Positions 23,791 to 34,097 of a stretch of DNA of 64,000 nt are shown piece by piece. Position 1 is the stretch's first letter; every line of letters starts with the position of its first letter. The translations under genes and the position numbers were made by a program. The notes beneath the pieces are model-generated. The model saw only the letters and a program-made list of their open reading frames with translations. It ran no database searches and was not told the DNA's origin. The DNA comes from Perkinsus olseni (Eukaryota > Perkinsozoa > Perkinsida > Perkinsidae): NCBI GenBank assembly GCA_013115135.1, contig JABANP010000021.1:228325-292324 (forward strand), given 5' to 3'.

Positions 23791-25925
23791 TCACAATTCA
23801 TTTGCGATGGCGATGTATGGGGAGCATTCATCAGCATCGGACCACCAGTCGAACCAGCAAGCCGCCGCGTTGACGTTGTGCATGAGCGTGGCAACCTGTC
23901 ATTGCTCGTGTAGGGGACCTCATCGGCACTCTCTACGCCTACTGTTTCGTCAGGAATGCTCTTGAGGAAGGGGTAGAGCTCAGCGAGACGCTCCTCCGGC
24001 CAGCGGATGCTCAGCTGTGACCAGTCGAGGAAAGCAGTAAAGGGGAGAATGAAGTCATCCGAAAGGATCACTGGTACACACCCTGACATCAGCGACAGGC
24101 CTGGTGCGAAAGGACTTCTGATCAACGCGCGTGCTACCCGCAAAGAAGGATTCATACAGGTGGTTGGTCCACGGGGAAGTCCCAGCGGGGGCGATGCAGA
24201 AACGAGACCTCCCCTGAACGGCGACCTTCCTCTTGATAGTCGTACATGCCACCCCACCTTGATCCCGAGGTAGTTGCCGGTAAAGCCCCCCACGCTGACG
24301 TCGGGGTATTGGGACAATTCACTCACGAGAGCATTGCGAACCTCACACCGTTTATACCTATCTCGAAGCGTCATCATGTTTCACGATGAGAGGGCTTGCT
24401 GGAGATGATGATGAACGCTCACCCTTCGTGAACCCCACCGTGACGGCCATGGAAAGTCAGCAGTATATCGCGCTCCTCTAGAGGCCTGGCGTGCTGCCTC
24501 ATGTACCTAGTCGGCAACCTCAGTCACCTACTTCCTGGAACCTCGCACATCGCTCGGCCACGGTCCGTGTGACCAGGTATGATAATGTCCTTCCACGGGC
24601 TGTAGCACTGCTTCACGTCTAGGTGATCACCGATGGGCTCGTTCCATGTGGGGCATCTTCCTGATCCACACCCTCACAGGGGACGTTAAATGACCGCCTA
24701 ACCTTCGACAAGAAGGAGGATCGGATTCGGTCTGAGGATATCATAGAAGGTGAACTGGTACCTGACCGTCAATGCTGTGGCCCCGTGCGAAATGACTTCA
24801 TCCGTACGCTCCTTGACCATCGGCAAAGAGGAAAATGTGATCGGCTCCGTCGCGGCGTTGCCACCAAGGGGAGTTGAGCAGCCACTTGAATAGAGGTTCG
24901 TATACCTTAACATGCTCCTTCTATTCAGGGAGGTAATGAGTGGCCTCTACCTCAGCTGTCATAGACTGAAGGCCCATGCCGTTTCGGGTTTGCAAACAGG
25001 TGCCGTACACTGGAACGTAGAAGAGGTCGGCGTCGGAGGGGTCTTTAGTTCGATTGGCGCTGGCAGCGGAACGCTCCTCTCCGGGACGGGCTAGGGGACC
25101 GCGGGACTCACTTGCTCAGGAACCATTTATGTACCAACACTTCCACTCCCCATTGCCCCATACCACAGAGCAGGGAGGACTGCTGCAGTCCGGTGAAGAT
25201 ATCTTCCGGTGGCTCATAAACGTAACTGCCGACCGTACCCCGCAGTGTCGAGAAGATGGCTGACTCACGTTACACCTTGAGGCTGCTGAATGACACAGGA
25301 GAAGGCTGGGCAAGCCCTAGCAGGGCGGGGTAAGTGTACGGCGTGTCCAACTGCCAGTCGGCCAAGAGGTGCTCCACCGAGGAGTCACCAGCCTCGGAAG
25401 CGGCAGTGACAAGGGACACGGCCCTCTGGTAACTGCCACTGGCGCTGGTGAACCCTCAAGGTGGAGGCACTCACAGTTTCCTGGCCTCCGAAGCGCCTTC
25501 GAATCTGGTCTCTAACGCCAGTAGGGCGTTGAGCATTATGTCGGCTAGTGGGGCGGGGCACTTCGGGGCCTGACACCCGGTGGTGCAGCGACAACGAGTT
25601 GCTGATTGGCGTACCTCGCCCGAGGCGTCCAACCTGTCGAGATAAGGTTCGACACACAGCCTGTAGATCGACGTTAGGAAGTACTGAGAGAGGTTCAGAT
25701 CTTCCCGCATGTATCTGGAGACAGTCGAGGTCGGTGCGGTAGTGAAGTCAGGCAGCTGGTCTCGGCGTGGCAGTGCAGCAGAGACGCCAATCGTACGTTG
25801 CTTGGAACTGTGCGAGGCCTCGGAAGAAGTCCTCGGTCAGGCAGTCGTCTATACCACCCGGGCACTGATTCACGAGATGATGGTCGAAAATTTACGATGG
25901 ATGGCTACCTCTAGGTGGGCGTTGT
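23791..25925 (-). CDS. Exostosin-family (GT47) glycosyltransferase
   Basis: This is probably a Golgi glycosyltransferase building a cell-surface or wall glycan. Exostosin hallmarks read 5' to 3' on the minus strand: KVYVYEPPEDIFTGL (about 25240-25200; family K.YVYDLP), MGQWEVEVLVHKWFLSK, DADLFYVPVYGTC (about 25020-24985), WWQRRDGADHIFLFADGQG (about 24865-24810), CYSPWKDIIIPGH (about 24615), then RFCIAPAGTSPWTNHLYESF plus FAG, joined by a 55-nt intron (24137-24083) to CVPVILSDDFILPF and LDWSQLSIRWPEE, the sugar-nucleotide-binding core. A 47-nt intron then leads to a WFDWWSDADECSPY terminus with TGA at 23791-23793. Upstream exons to about 25,925 encode a stem region (YLDRLDASGE, ADIMLNALLALETRF) and join in frame, but the first exon and signal anchor are not located. 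It converges with the Thr-rich gene and lies downstream of the EEP gene on the same strand. Confidence 0.8.
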
Positions 25926-26095
25926 AGTTAGAGAAGTTGCCAGAGATGAGAGGCCATAGGAGGAGATGAAGGGCACTTACCATCTACCATTGGTAGACTA
26001 CCAAAAGTACTGCACCTATGCCCGGCCGGGCACGGATCACAGGGTTCAATGGACGGGCTCGTTCCAGCGAATTGACCAACACAAAAAAAAGACTA

Positions 26096-27593
26096 TCAAA
26101 AGTCGACTGTTGGTGGCCAGTCTATTTCCGCCTCGACGATGGCATGGTCGGACGGGAAGCGGAGGTTCGGCAACGAGTGCCCGCCACTGCCTCCGTTATC
26201 AACCAAACTTTTCTCTATCGTCATCCCAGCATTCGTCAGCAGAATGTAATCCTTTGGGTTCTCATCAAGGACATTGGTCTTAGCCGATTGGGCCTGCAAG
26301 GGCGTCCTGAGGTTCCGTGTCGTCGTCATCGGTTGTGTGTGGTACAGGCCCGCATCAGCAACTGCCTTGAGGAAGTCCACCACTGCCAAGTTCCCCGAGG
26401 TGGCGTTTGGCGTAGCAGTTGGCATCTACACCGGCCAGCAGCGGGGCAGACCGAGGTTGCCCAAAACTTTGAGGGTCGGGATGGTAAGCCGGCCATTAGT
26501 ATCACCATGGAAGCTCGCGAGCAGAAGTGGATTATCATTTGGGGTAGTCACGACAGCAACGGACAAGTCGCCAGATGTCATGGCCTTGGCGTTCCCCTTC
26601 AGCCCGCATAGCCTCTCTCACCCTCTCTGAAGCAGCCACATCGATCTCTAAGCCACAGCCTTTCTTGATAAGAATCACTGAACGCTGCTTCGCTCCGCTG
26701 GAATTGGATTCGGCAATCAACTCGTAACCCCCGGCCTCATCCACTGACAGTATTCGGTTTTGTATATCGTCGGACACTTCCTGGAGCATGATGACGTCCT
26801 CAGACTCCGAGCAAGTGTTGGGCGATGTAGTTCACAAGCTGCTGGGGGCGTTGCGACACACACTCGATGCGCCCGAGCCGCATATCTCGCCAGTCAACGG
26901 ATGTCCGCTCAGCGATGGCGATGAGAAGTGAGTCGAATACTGCCAGGCCCACGACAGAGAAGGCGCGGTAGTTCTCCCTGTAGGGCGATGCAACGTTGTA
27001 CTTCTCCACACTGAGGGTCGGAATGTGCGCATCCGCCATGAACCGTATCCAACTATCCAGCCAGGCCTTGCTGGGGGAGAGCTCCTCAGTATAAAACAGG
27101 ATATCATCGATGGACGGCATCGGTCGTTCCCGACGACATTGGTGAAGCGGTCCGGCCAAGAGATGATACGACTATCCCCGATGTTCTTGCTGGCGAGAAA
27201 ACCAGACCAAACTCTGAGCTTGGCCAGAAAATCGAAGGCCTCAGCAGAGGACTCTAGGGAAGGCAGACCGAGTGCTCGGTAGTTGTCAAGCAGGGAGGAC
27301 CTCACGCTAAAGGGAAATGCCTCGCTCAAGATATCCCCGATAGTTGAGCCGCCGGCTTCAAGGGCTTCGGCATGGGATTGGAACTCCGCGAGGAAATGAG
27401 TGAACCGATGGTCAGAGTCATCGGAGAACTCTAGAGGGTTGGTCTGGACCGAGCCGATGTTCCACGTCGCCACTTTGATTGGAGTAGGTCTGGCTCTACT
27501 GACGGGACACTGCTGACCGCTGGTGTGCATGGCCTCGGAGAACCGGGCTCGGTCACCAAAAACGGGTGAGAGCAGGCCTTCCAGACGTCTCAT
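26096..27593 (-). CDS. Endonuclease/exonuclease/phosphatase-fold protein
   Basis: Start: ATG 27593 (MRRLEGLLSPVFGDRARFSE). EEP-family signatures appear in order: KVATWNIGSVQTNP (metal-site Asn), DVIMLQEVSDD (catalytic Glu), RSVILIKKG, TTPNDNPLLLASFHGDTNG, GVDAN, NPKDYILL, and the terminal SDHAIVEAEI (catalytic Asp-His), with stop at 26096. Introns of 53 nt (about 27139-27087) and 61 nt (about 26859-26799) restore frame. Near 26440 the reading frame of the expected GVDAN segment differs from both sides; a 42-nt GT...AG intron (GTTTTGGG...GGTGTAG) would keep the frame but remove GVDAN, so two compensating indels are an alternative. The enzyme could be a nuclease or phosphodiesterase; substrate cannot be told. 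No signal peptide is obvious. Confidence 0.7.
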
Positions 27594-27619
27594 GGAGTAA
27601 GAGGGGATTGTGAACACAC

Positions 27620-27944
27620 ACTGGACGGAGTGATGTACGGTCGCTGCTTTCCCATAAGCTTGTCAAAGTTTCAAGCCACGACTTTTAAAAGCGCATCCAA
27701 CGGCCTCGACGATTAACTGATTCCAGTGGCCGACGAACGACTGTTCTGGACTTCTCCGGACTGACCAAATCACTGCTAACGCAACAGATTGTCACGATGG
27801 AGCTGCAGCAAGGACAATGCTATAGGTAAGTGTAGCGAAAAGTATACGTCAACTTGTGGACTTAGCGAAAGCATAGGAGAACGAGGAAGAGAAATCGTGA
27901 ATGTTGACCTGCTACGATACTGAGAGAACAGGCCCCGGCCATTG
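27620..27944. other. Intergenic between EEP and chitin-synthase-like copy A
   Basis: No coding signal. It contains the 5' flank of the EEP gene and the 3' flank of the first chitin-synthase-like gene. Confidence 0.5.
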
Positions 27945-30856
27945 CTAGCTCGAGGCAGCTGATGAACTTCGATCGCTCTCTGAAACAATCAATGGCGATC
28001 CCCCACTCAGCCGCTGGCTTCCAAGCCGACCTCGACCTCGAGGAATGGGTATGAAGTCTTCTGTAGGCCCCGGGATGAAGTCCATGGACTCGGCATCCGA
28101 ATCGCTGACCGTGCTAGATAGATGAGAGCCAGACAAACATCCATCAATGCCGCTCCCAGAGGGGCTGCTAGAGTCGCTACTGCAGCTGAGGGCCTCCTGC
28201 TGGTCGCGTGGTGACTGAGTACACTGCGAACGCTTGAACAGGGAGGAAGACAGGCTACTCGTACGCGAAGGCACTGGCAGGAACAGGGAGGTCTGGCTTC
28301 CCATTGAGACCCACTCAGCAGGATTCGATCTCAAAGATGGCACGGTATTGCTGCCTGCAGTCCCCACACGTGAGGAGATTGTCACGACCGGCACCCTATG
28401 GAAACCGTCGACAACATCTCTGACGTAAATTCGACAAGGGTCTTGGCTGATCGGCTTTGGTCGCTTCCGCATAACTTTGCCCTCGCCCCACCAGTAAGCG
28501 TAGAGACGACGGAAAACAGAAATGGTTGAACCGAGGAGCCGTGGCAGGCTTATACCCCATGCGATGACATCGATGGCTGCAAGCGCCAATTGACTCGCTG
28601 CGTCTTCGCCGGGAGGGGACTGGTTGTTACTCGGATGGGCGATCCAGTAGCTGTAGGCGACGATAGGGGTGATGTTGAGTATTGTTCCGAAGACGACCAT
28701 CCACGACCGCACCTCCATACGCCTCGCTTGGGTCTCGGTCGTGGCCGGGTCGTTCGGATAAGCACCGGGTGTACCCCAGGGAAGGATATCGCTTTGACAG
28801 ATCGCGTAGAGACCGGATCCTAGTACTAGTGTTGTTGGCAAAAGGCAGAACCAATGGAACCAGCATAGAAAGAAGATGAAGATATCATCCAAGCTAGCTG
28901 ATACCAACGGTGTTATGACGTAAGGGGCGACGACTATACACCAGGCGACCAGATTAACCCTTGGCTCGTACAGTACCACACGGACCATAAAAAAGGCGAT
29001 AGAGAGTACCCATAGGAAGCCAACGATCACCGAGACGAACATGTAGGCGTACTGTATGCCTTTAGACAGGCCTCGACATCCGATGGACAGCTGTACGAGG
29101 ATGGTGAATAGTGCAGTTAAGAGGATGGCAAGAGGTATTCGAGCCCATGGTACGCTGATAGACAATGGTGCAACTATGATACTAGTGAGAATGGTGACAC
29201 AGAAGATACTCATAACACATGTAGCCAACCTCGGAATAATAATGAGGGGGAAGGACAGGACACCGCGCCATGACCATGAGAAGCGCCTAAGGCCAGTGTG
29301 AAGGTTAATCAGAGACATGAAGAAAGTGGTGGATGAGCGTCTCGTCATCTCAATCAGATCGCTGAAGGCAAACTCTTCGGCTGAGCCCGAAACAAACTTC
29401 TCGCTCAAGCGCGATCCTTGAGTTCGGACCCCTGTTAACATATCAACTCGGTAACCAGGCGCCGCGGCAAGAGAGAGCACCCGGTCGTCGGAGACATACG
29501 CGTTGCATCGAAACGGACCATAAACCCCTCTGTTCCCCGTTTTCGTGAGGGAGACGAAATACTGATCCGTCTGGACCCGGTCTAGCCTCAGGGCGCACAT
29601 CGCCACATTGACTCTGGTCGAGTTGCCACCCAGAGCAGACTCGGAGTTGCCATCTAAGAGATCGTCGATTCTTCGTTGCATGAGGAAGCCTGCCAGCGCT
29701 GGGTTTAGAGTCATCAGGTGCGGGGCCGGTGCGATAGGGATTTGGTGGTCGCTGTCTGAGATGGTATCACCGGACACGATGGCCACATCATCAAGACCGA
29801 GGACGTCGCTGAAGCGGAGGAGGGCCGAAGGGATGGGACAAATGCCACAGTCAAGGAATACGATCTGGAGCTCTTCGGAGTCGCTGACGGTTACAAAATG
29901 GCGGGCTATGCCTTCGAGCGCCCAAAGATGGCACTCAGGCCGACGGCTTATAGTGGGACCTGACACACAGAGAATTCGAAAGTGTTTGGTTACACGTGGT
30001 GACACGACTCACTTGCTGAGCTGATGCCCGCGAACTCCTTCACGCATGTCATAACCTGCAACGGCGGGAAGGAGTTCCCTCCAAGTTGAACCACCGTCTC
30101 AAATATATGCATGTACACTGCTTGGCCATGGTCCACCGTCAATGACCCCAGTGCTCTTGCTTCTCGATCCTCAACGAACAGCCTCTTGCAGCGGTCCATG
30201 GCAGCACCATCCTTCCAGAGAGCATCCACGTTGTAGTACAGCCCCATGTGCTGGAGGTCCGAGAGTAGACTCCGAGGCCCTTCAGGAGCGCCAATGCTGA
30301 ACTCTCTTCGACCATCAATAACAGCACACACAACAAAGTCGTTCCACACGAAGTTGCCTCGGTCGCAACAGTCCTTTATGCACTCCATGAGAGAGAAAAG
30401 CGTCGAGGTGAAGCCGGTGATGTTCGAACCTTGGATGTAGCTCGCTATCGTTATCGTGATCATTATCTTTACCTTCTGCTCCGGGCTCGACACAAACCGC
30501 AGTCGGAAGCTGCCGTCCTCGACCTTACCGTGGAAGAACCTTCGATAGAAGTCTGTGTCGAACATGTTGGCGATGGGTCGTGGGAAGGAAACCCCCAGCT
30601 CCCTGTAGTCGACGTTGTAGTGACGGACAAGCTCCTCAGAACGGATGGTGATCGGGGTGTACCGCAAGAATACAAGAGGGTTCTCGGGAGGGCCTCCGTC
30701 GAAGTCGATGTCGATATAGGAGCGGTAATCCGGTAAAGTCGGATGGACCGCTGGATGCACACCGTATGATGGACCATCCGCAGAGGGGGACACAGAGGAG
30801 GGTGCTTCACTCAGTACCCGGTCCCTACTCTGGGGGTCGGCTTCTGGGGCGGCCAT
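27945..30856 (-). CDS. Chitin-synthase-like membrane glycosyltransferase, copy A
   Basis: A GT2 chitin-synthase-type protein in two exons: 30856-30013, a 53-nt intron, then 29959-27945. I chose ATG 30856 (MAAPEADPQSRD); the open frame upstream lacks another convincing start. Family features in order: FLRYTPITIRSEELVRHYNV, FVVCAVIDGRREF, MHIFETVVQLGGNSFPP then LQVMTCVKE, CHLWALEGIARHF (family SHRWLFNAF), FLDCGICP (family IDAGTKP), LNPALAGFLMQRR, SALGGNSTRVNVAMCALRLD, NAYVSDDRVL (family EDR), a multi-pass membrane region and SDILPWGTPG (family WGTKG). The family QRRRW acceptor motif is replaced by IEMTRRSS, so activity is doubtful. The tail is Ser-rich and cytosolic-looking. Two paralogues follow upstream on the same strand. 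Confidence 0.75.
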
Positions 30857-31018
30857 TGGAGAAATACTACAACAATAAGAAAGTGCGATGCTGTAGCGGA
30901 AGGGAGGAGCGAGCTGGCCAGTCAGCATGCGCACGGTAAGACACGGCAAGCTCAAGGATGAGAGAGGCCGAACACAAGACGACAAGTGAGTGAATCGGGT
31001 ATTGAACCAAAGTAAAAG

Positions 31019-33763
31019 TTACTGAATTCTACTCATAACGATACGATCGTAGACTGGTGATTCTTGCCTCTTCCTCGGGCACGGCACAAAGACCGGATTC
31101 TGGACTACTATCTTCTCACCACTGTCCTCGTTTTCTGGATAAGAAAAATCGTCTTGTGCAGAGTCTGGCATGGCAGCACCGTCCACAGTAGCCGTGATCT
31201 CTGCCGCCCGTCGACCTCCCACCAAACCAAGGATACTTTTCGAGTAACGCTGCATCGGCTGTGATAAGAGTACACCCGTTGTGCTTATCAGTATTATACC
31301 CCTCTCGGATTCATAAAAAGAGTAAAGGCCTCGGTAAAATGAAGGAATGCTACTGGAGGACGGACTAGCTGTTGTCTCAGAAAAGTCAGAGAGCCACTTT
31401 GGGACTGCATTTCTTCGAGAACTCCAAGAGTCATAGACTCGTCGTATTGCGAATACCGTAACTCCCAGAAATCGCACTGAGGTGCGTAGGAGCGCATCAG
31501 CCAGAAAAACCCACACGATCACCTGAGTGATCGGTGTCAACTTGAGTCTCTCCGTGTCGTCAACCTCATCATCGTCCAAGTCTGTTAACAAGGCCAAGGG
31601 ATGGCCAGGGTCAATGCATATGACGTAAAGCAGGATGGGCAGGAGATTCACGGCGCTGATGAAGGCCACCAACCACGAGCGTCCCTCCATCCGCATCGCC
31701 AGAGTCTCCGCCGTCCGAAGGTCAACAGGATTCGGGCCTGGAGTGCCCCACGGTAACACATCACACATGCTCACACCATAGATGGTTGAGCCGAGGACTG
31801 AGGTGGTTGGGTAAAGGAAGGCCCATTGCAGGATGCATAGCGGCAAGACCTTGAACGTAAGGCGGGAGTCGGCGAAAAGAAGAATACACCAGGCATAAGA
31901 GAAGATCATAGCGAAGACAGCTCCCAGTGATAGATAGTACTTGGCGTAGATGAGGCAATATACTAGCTTAACCCACCCTAGGCCCCAGAGGATCCCCAGG
32001 AAAAGCGAACTTGATTGGAATACCAACAGAACCGGTGGCGTGAGGTCGCCAACTCCCAACACACAGCTGGAACATGACTATCGAGTAGAGCAGCAGCGCA
32101 CAGGCCAGCGGCACCTGTTCTTCCGCAGCGAAGAGCTCGGCTCCCAATAGAATGACAAAGCACATTCCCACCAGTGCAAGTAGAGAGACACAGACATCGA
32201 TAAGACGATAGACAAGCATTAGGGCACGCAGAGGAGAGGACCATGAGCAGTGGAGCCTCTCCCATGCCGCATACAACCTTCGTGTGGCTTGGAAGATGGA
32301 GGATACATCCAGCCTCGAGGATTCTATCAGTTTCTTATAGGAGAAGTCCTTGACATTCCGAAGGACGGAGTCCTTGCGCAATGGAGGGCAAACAACCGTG
32401 GCATTAGGAAGGAGCTCAGATCTCCATCCGTCGACCACTGAGCTGAGCATCGTCCCACCATCACTGACGTACATGTTGACAGCCAAAAGCCCTACTTGGG
32501 AGCTGTTACCTGCCTTAGTCAGGACAGTGAAATACCTCTCAGGGTCCAAGGCGTCGAGACGAAAACCACATAGGGAACCTTCCATCATTGATAGGGAGCC
32601 CCCTAGGCCGGTCTCCATGGCCGCGTCGGACACAGCACGCAAACGCTGGCGAAATAACCATGCGCAAAAGGCCGGGTTCCGCAGCATAGCAGAGGCTGTT
32701 GGATACTCGAGGAGCTGCAGGCTCTCTGGCGCGCAAGTGTCGGCCGAGACGACACCGACTTTCGGCTTGCTAAGTCGAGCCAACATAACGCTAAGGCAGT
32801 CCGCGGCTGGACACATGCCGCAGTCCATCGCGATGATAGGCAGACCACCCTCGTCTGACGAACGTGATGGCATGGACATGTTACTCAAGTGCCGGGCGAC
32901 ACCCATGATGGCCCATAGATGACAGGACAATCGCGACGTGACCAGAGTACCTGCAAAGGAGAATCTTATACGAGAGGCAGACTCACTCTACCGCTGCCCT
33001 CACCTGCCGAACCCTTGTCCGGAGACTCTTTTACACAGAGTGCGAGGCGGACTGGTGGGAAATGGCCTCCTTGCATCGTGATGGTAGCTTCATAAAGATG
33101 CATACGAACAGGACGACCTCCATCCACCGTCAGTGATCCCTCGTAGTACGCTAGACGGTCATCTAGTGTAACCCTGCCCGCCCTCTCCATCTCCCCTTCC
33201 TTCTCCCAAAGCTGGGCAGGTCGGTGATACACGCCCATCCTCTCTAGCTCGCCCAGCACCGACGTCGAGCCGTTCTTCTCAAGGCTCTCGAACTCCTCTC
33301 GGCCATTCACTACCACGCACAGGACAACTCTATCCCACTTAGCTTGGCCCGAGTCTTCCAAGGTCGCCAAGTTTTCCATCACCGCCCGCAAAGTAGCGTT
33401 GAAGCCTTCCGCCGTGGAGCCCTGCATACCGCTTCCGACCGAAACAACAATGAGGAGGTCCACCTTATCGTGTGGACCATCCACGAACTTCATACGGAAA
33501 AGCGGTATTCTAGAGGCCTTCTCACTGAAGAAGGTCGAGTAGTAGTCAGAATGGAAGAGCTCCTCGATGCCTCTGGTGTCCAAGTAGAAGTTCTCATTGT
33601 CGATGTTATAATGTAGAATGAGCTCCTCTTCACTTATCGTTATCGGCGTGTACCGGACAACTCGACTGTAGCTCAGGATGGGCGGCCGTAAATCGACGTA
33701 GGACCGAAATTGCGGGGTTGCCAACATCGATTCGGGGATGGCGAACCTCCCGCAGACGGCCAC
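31019..33763 (-). CDS. Chitin-synthase-like membrane glycosyltransferase, copy B (frame broken)
   Basis: Exon 1 runs from about 33763 to 33004; a 53-nt intron (33003-32951) follows; exon 2 begins at 32950. Matching motifs: VRYTPITISEEELILHYNID, MHLYEATITMQGGHFPP then VRLALCVKE, CHLWAIMGVARHL, AMDCGMCP, SMCDVLPWGTPG. The nucleotide-binding Asp seen in copies A and C is Asn here (VVVNGREEF). The EDR position reads VSDGGTM and the QRRRW position IESSRLD. Near 32045 the membrane region switches frame between QLCVGSWRPHA and PPVLLVFQ, with no room for an intron, so one base is gained or lost: pseudogene or sequence error. The second frame then runs through several membrane helices to the stop at 31019. 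Start is uncertain; the frame is open to about 33763 and the first in-frame ATG may differ. Confidence 0.65.
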
Positions 33764-33769
33764 TCTCCT

Positions 33770-34097
33770 CTATCCCGCAGGACTGGCTCCTTAACATTTG
33801 GCTGAGGGTTAGTAAAAACTGAGACGGTAATGATGGTGAGAGCGAGGCGAACAAGGGAGGAAGTGGTGTGTGGAAAGTGTATTAGTGAGATAGATGGTAA
33901 TTAGGGAAAGAGGACAGCAATAGCAGCAGCAGGGCGTGTGGCTGAGTGTGAGCAGCAGATGGCATGCAAACCACGCAGGACCTGGCTGAAGTTATGAAAC
34001 AACGGTAACAATAACGGTAATGATATAATAGTTCAACAACATGAGCACAACAACAGGACAATAACAGTACACGAAGAAGAACGGGAGGAAAAGGCAC
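33770..34097. other. Intergenic between copies B and C
   Basis: No gene. The stretch is AT-rich and holds simple GGTAAC/AACAACA-like repetition near 33990-34060. It presumably carries the promoter of copy B and the 3' end of copy C. Confidence 0.5.
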
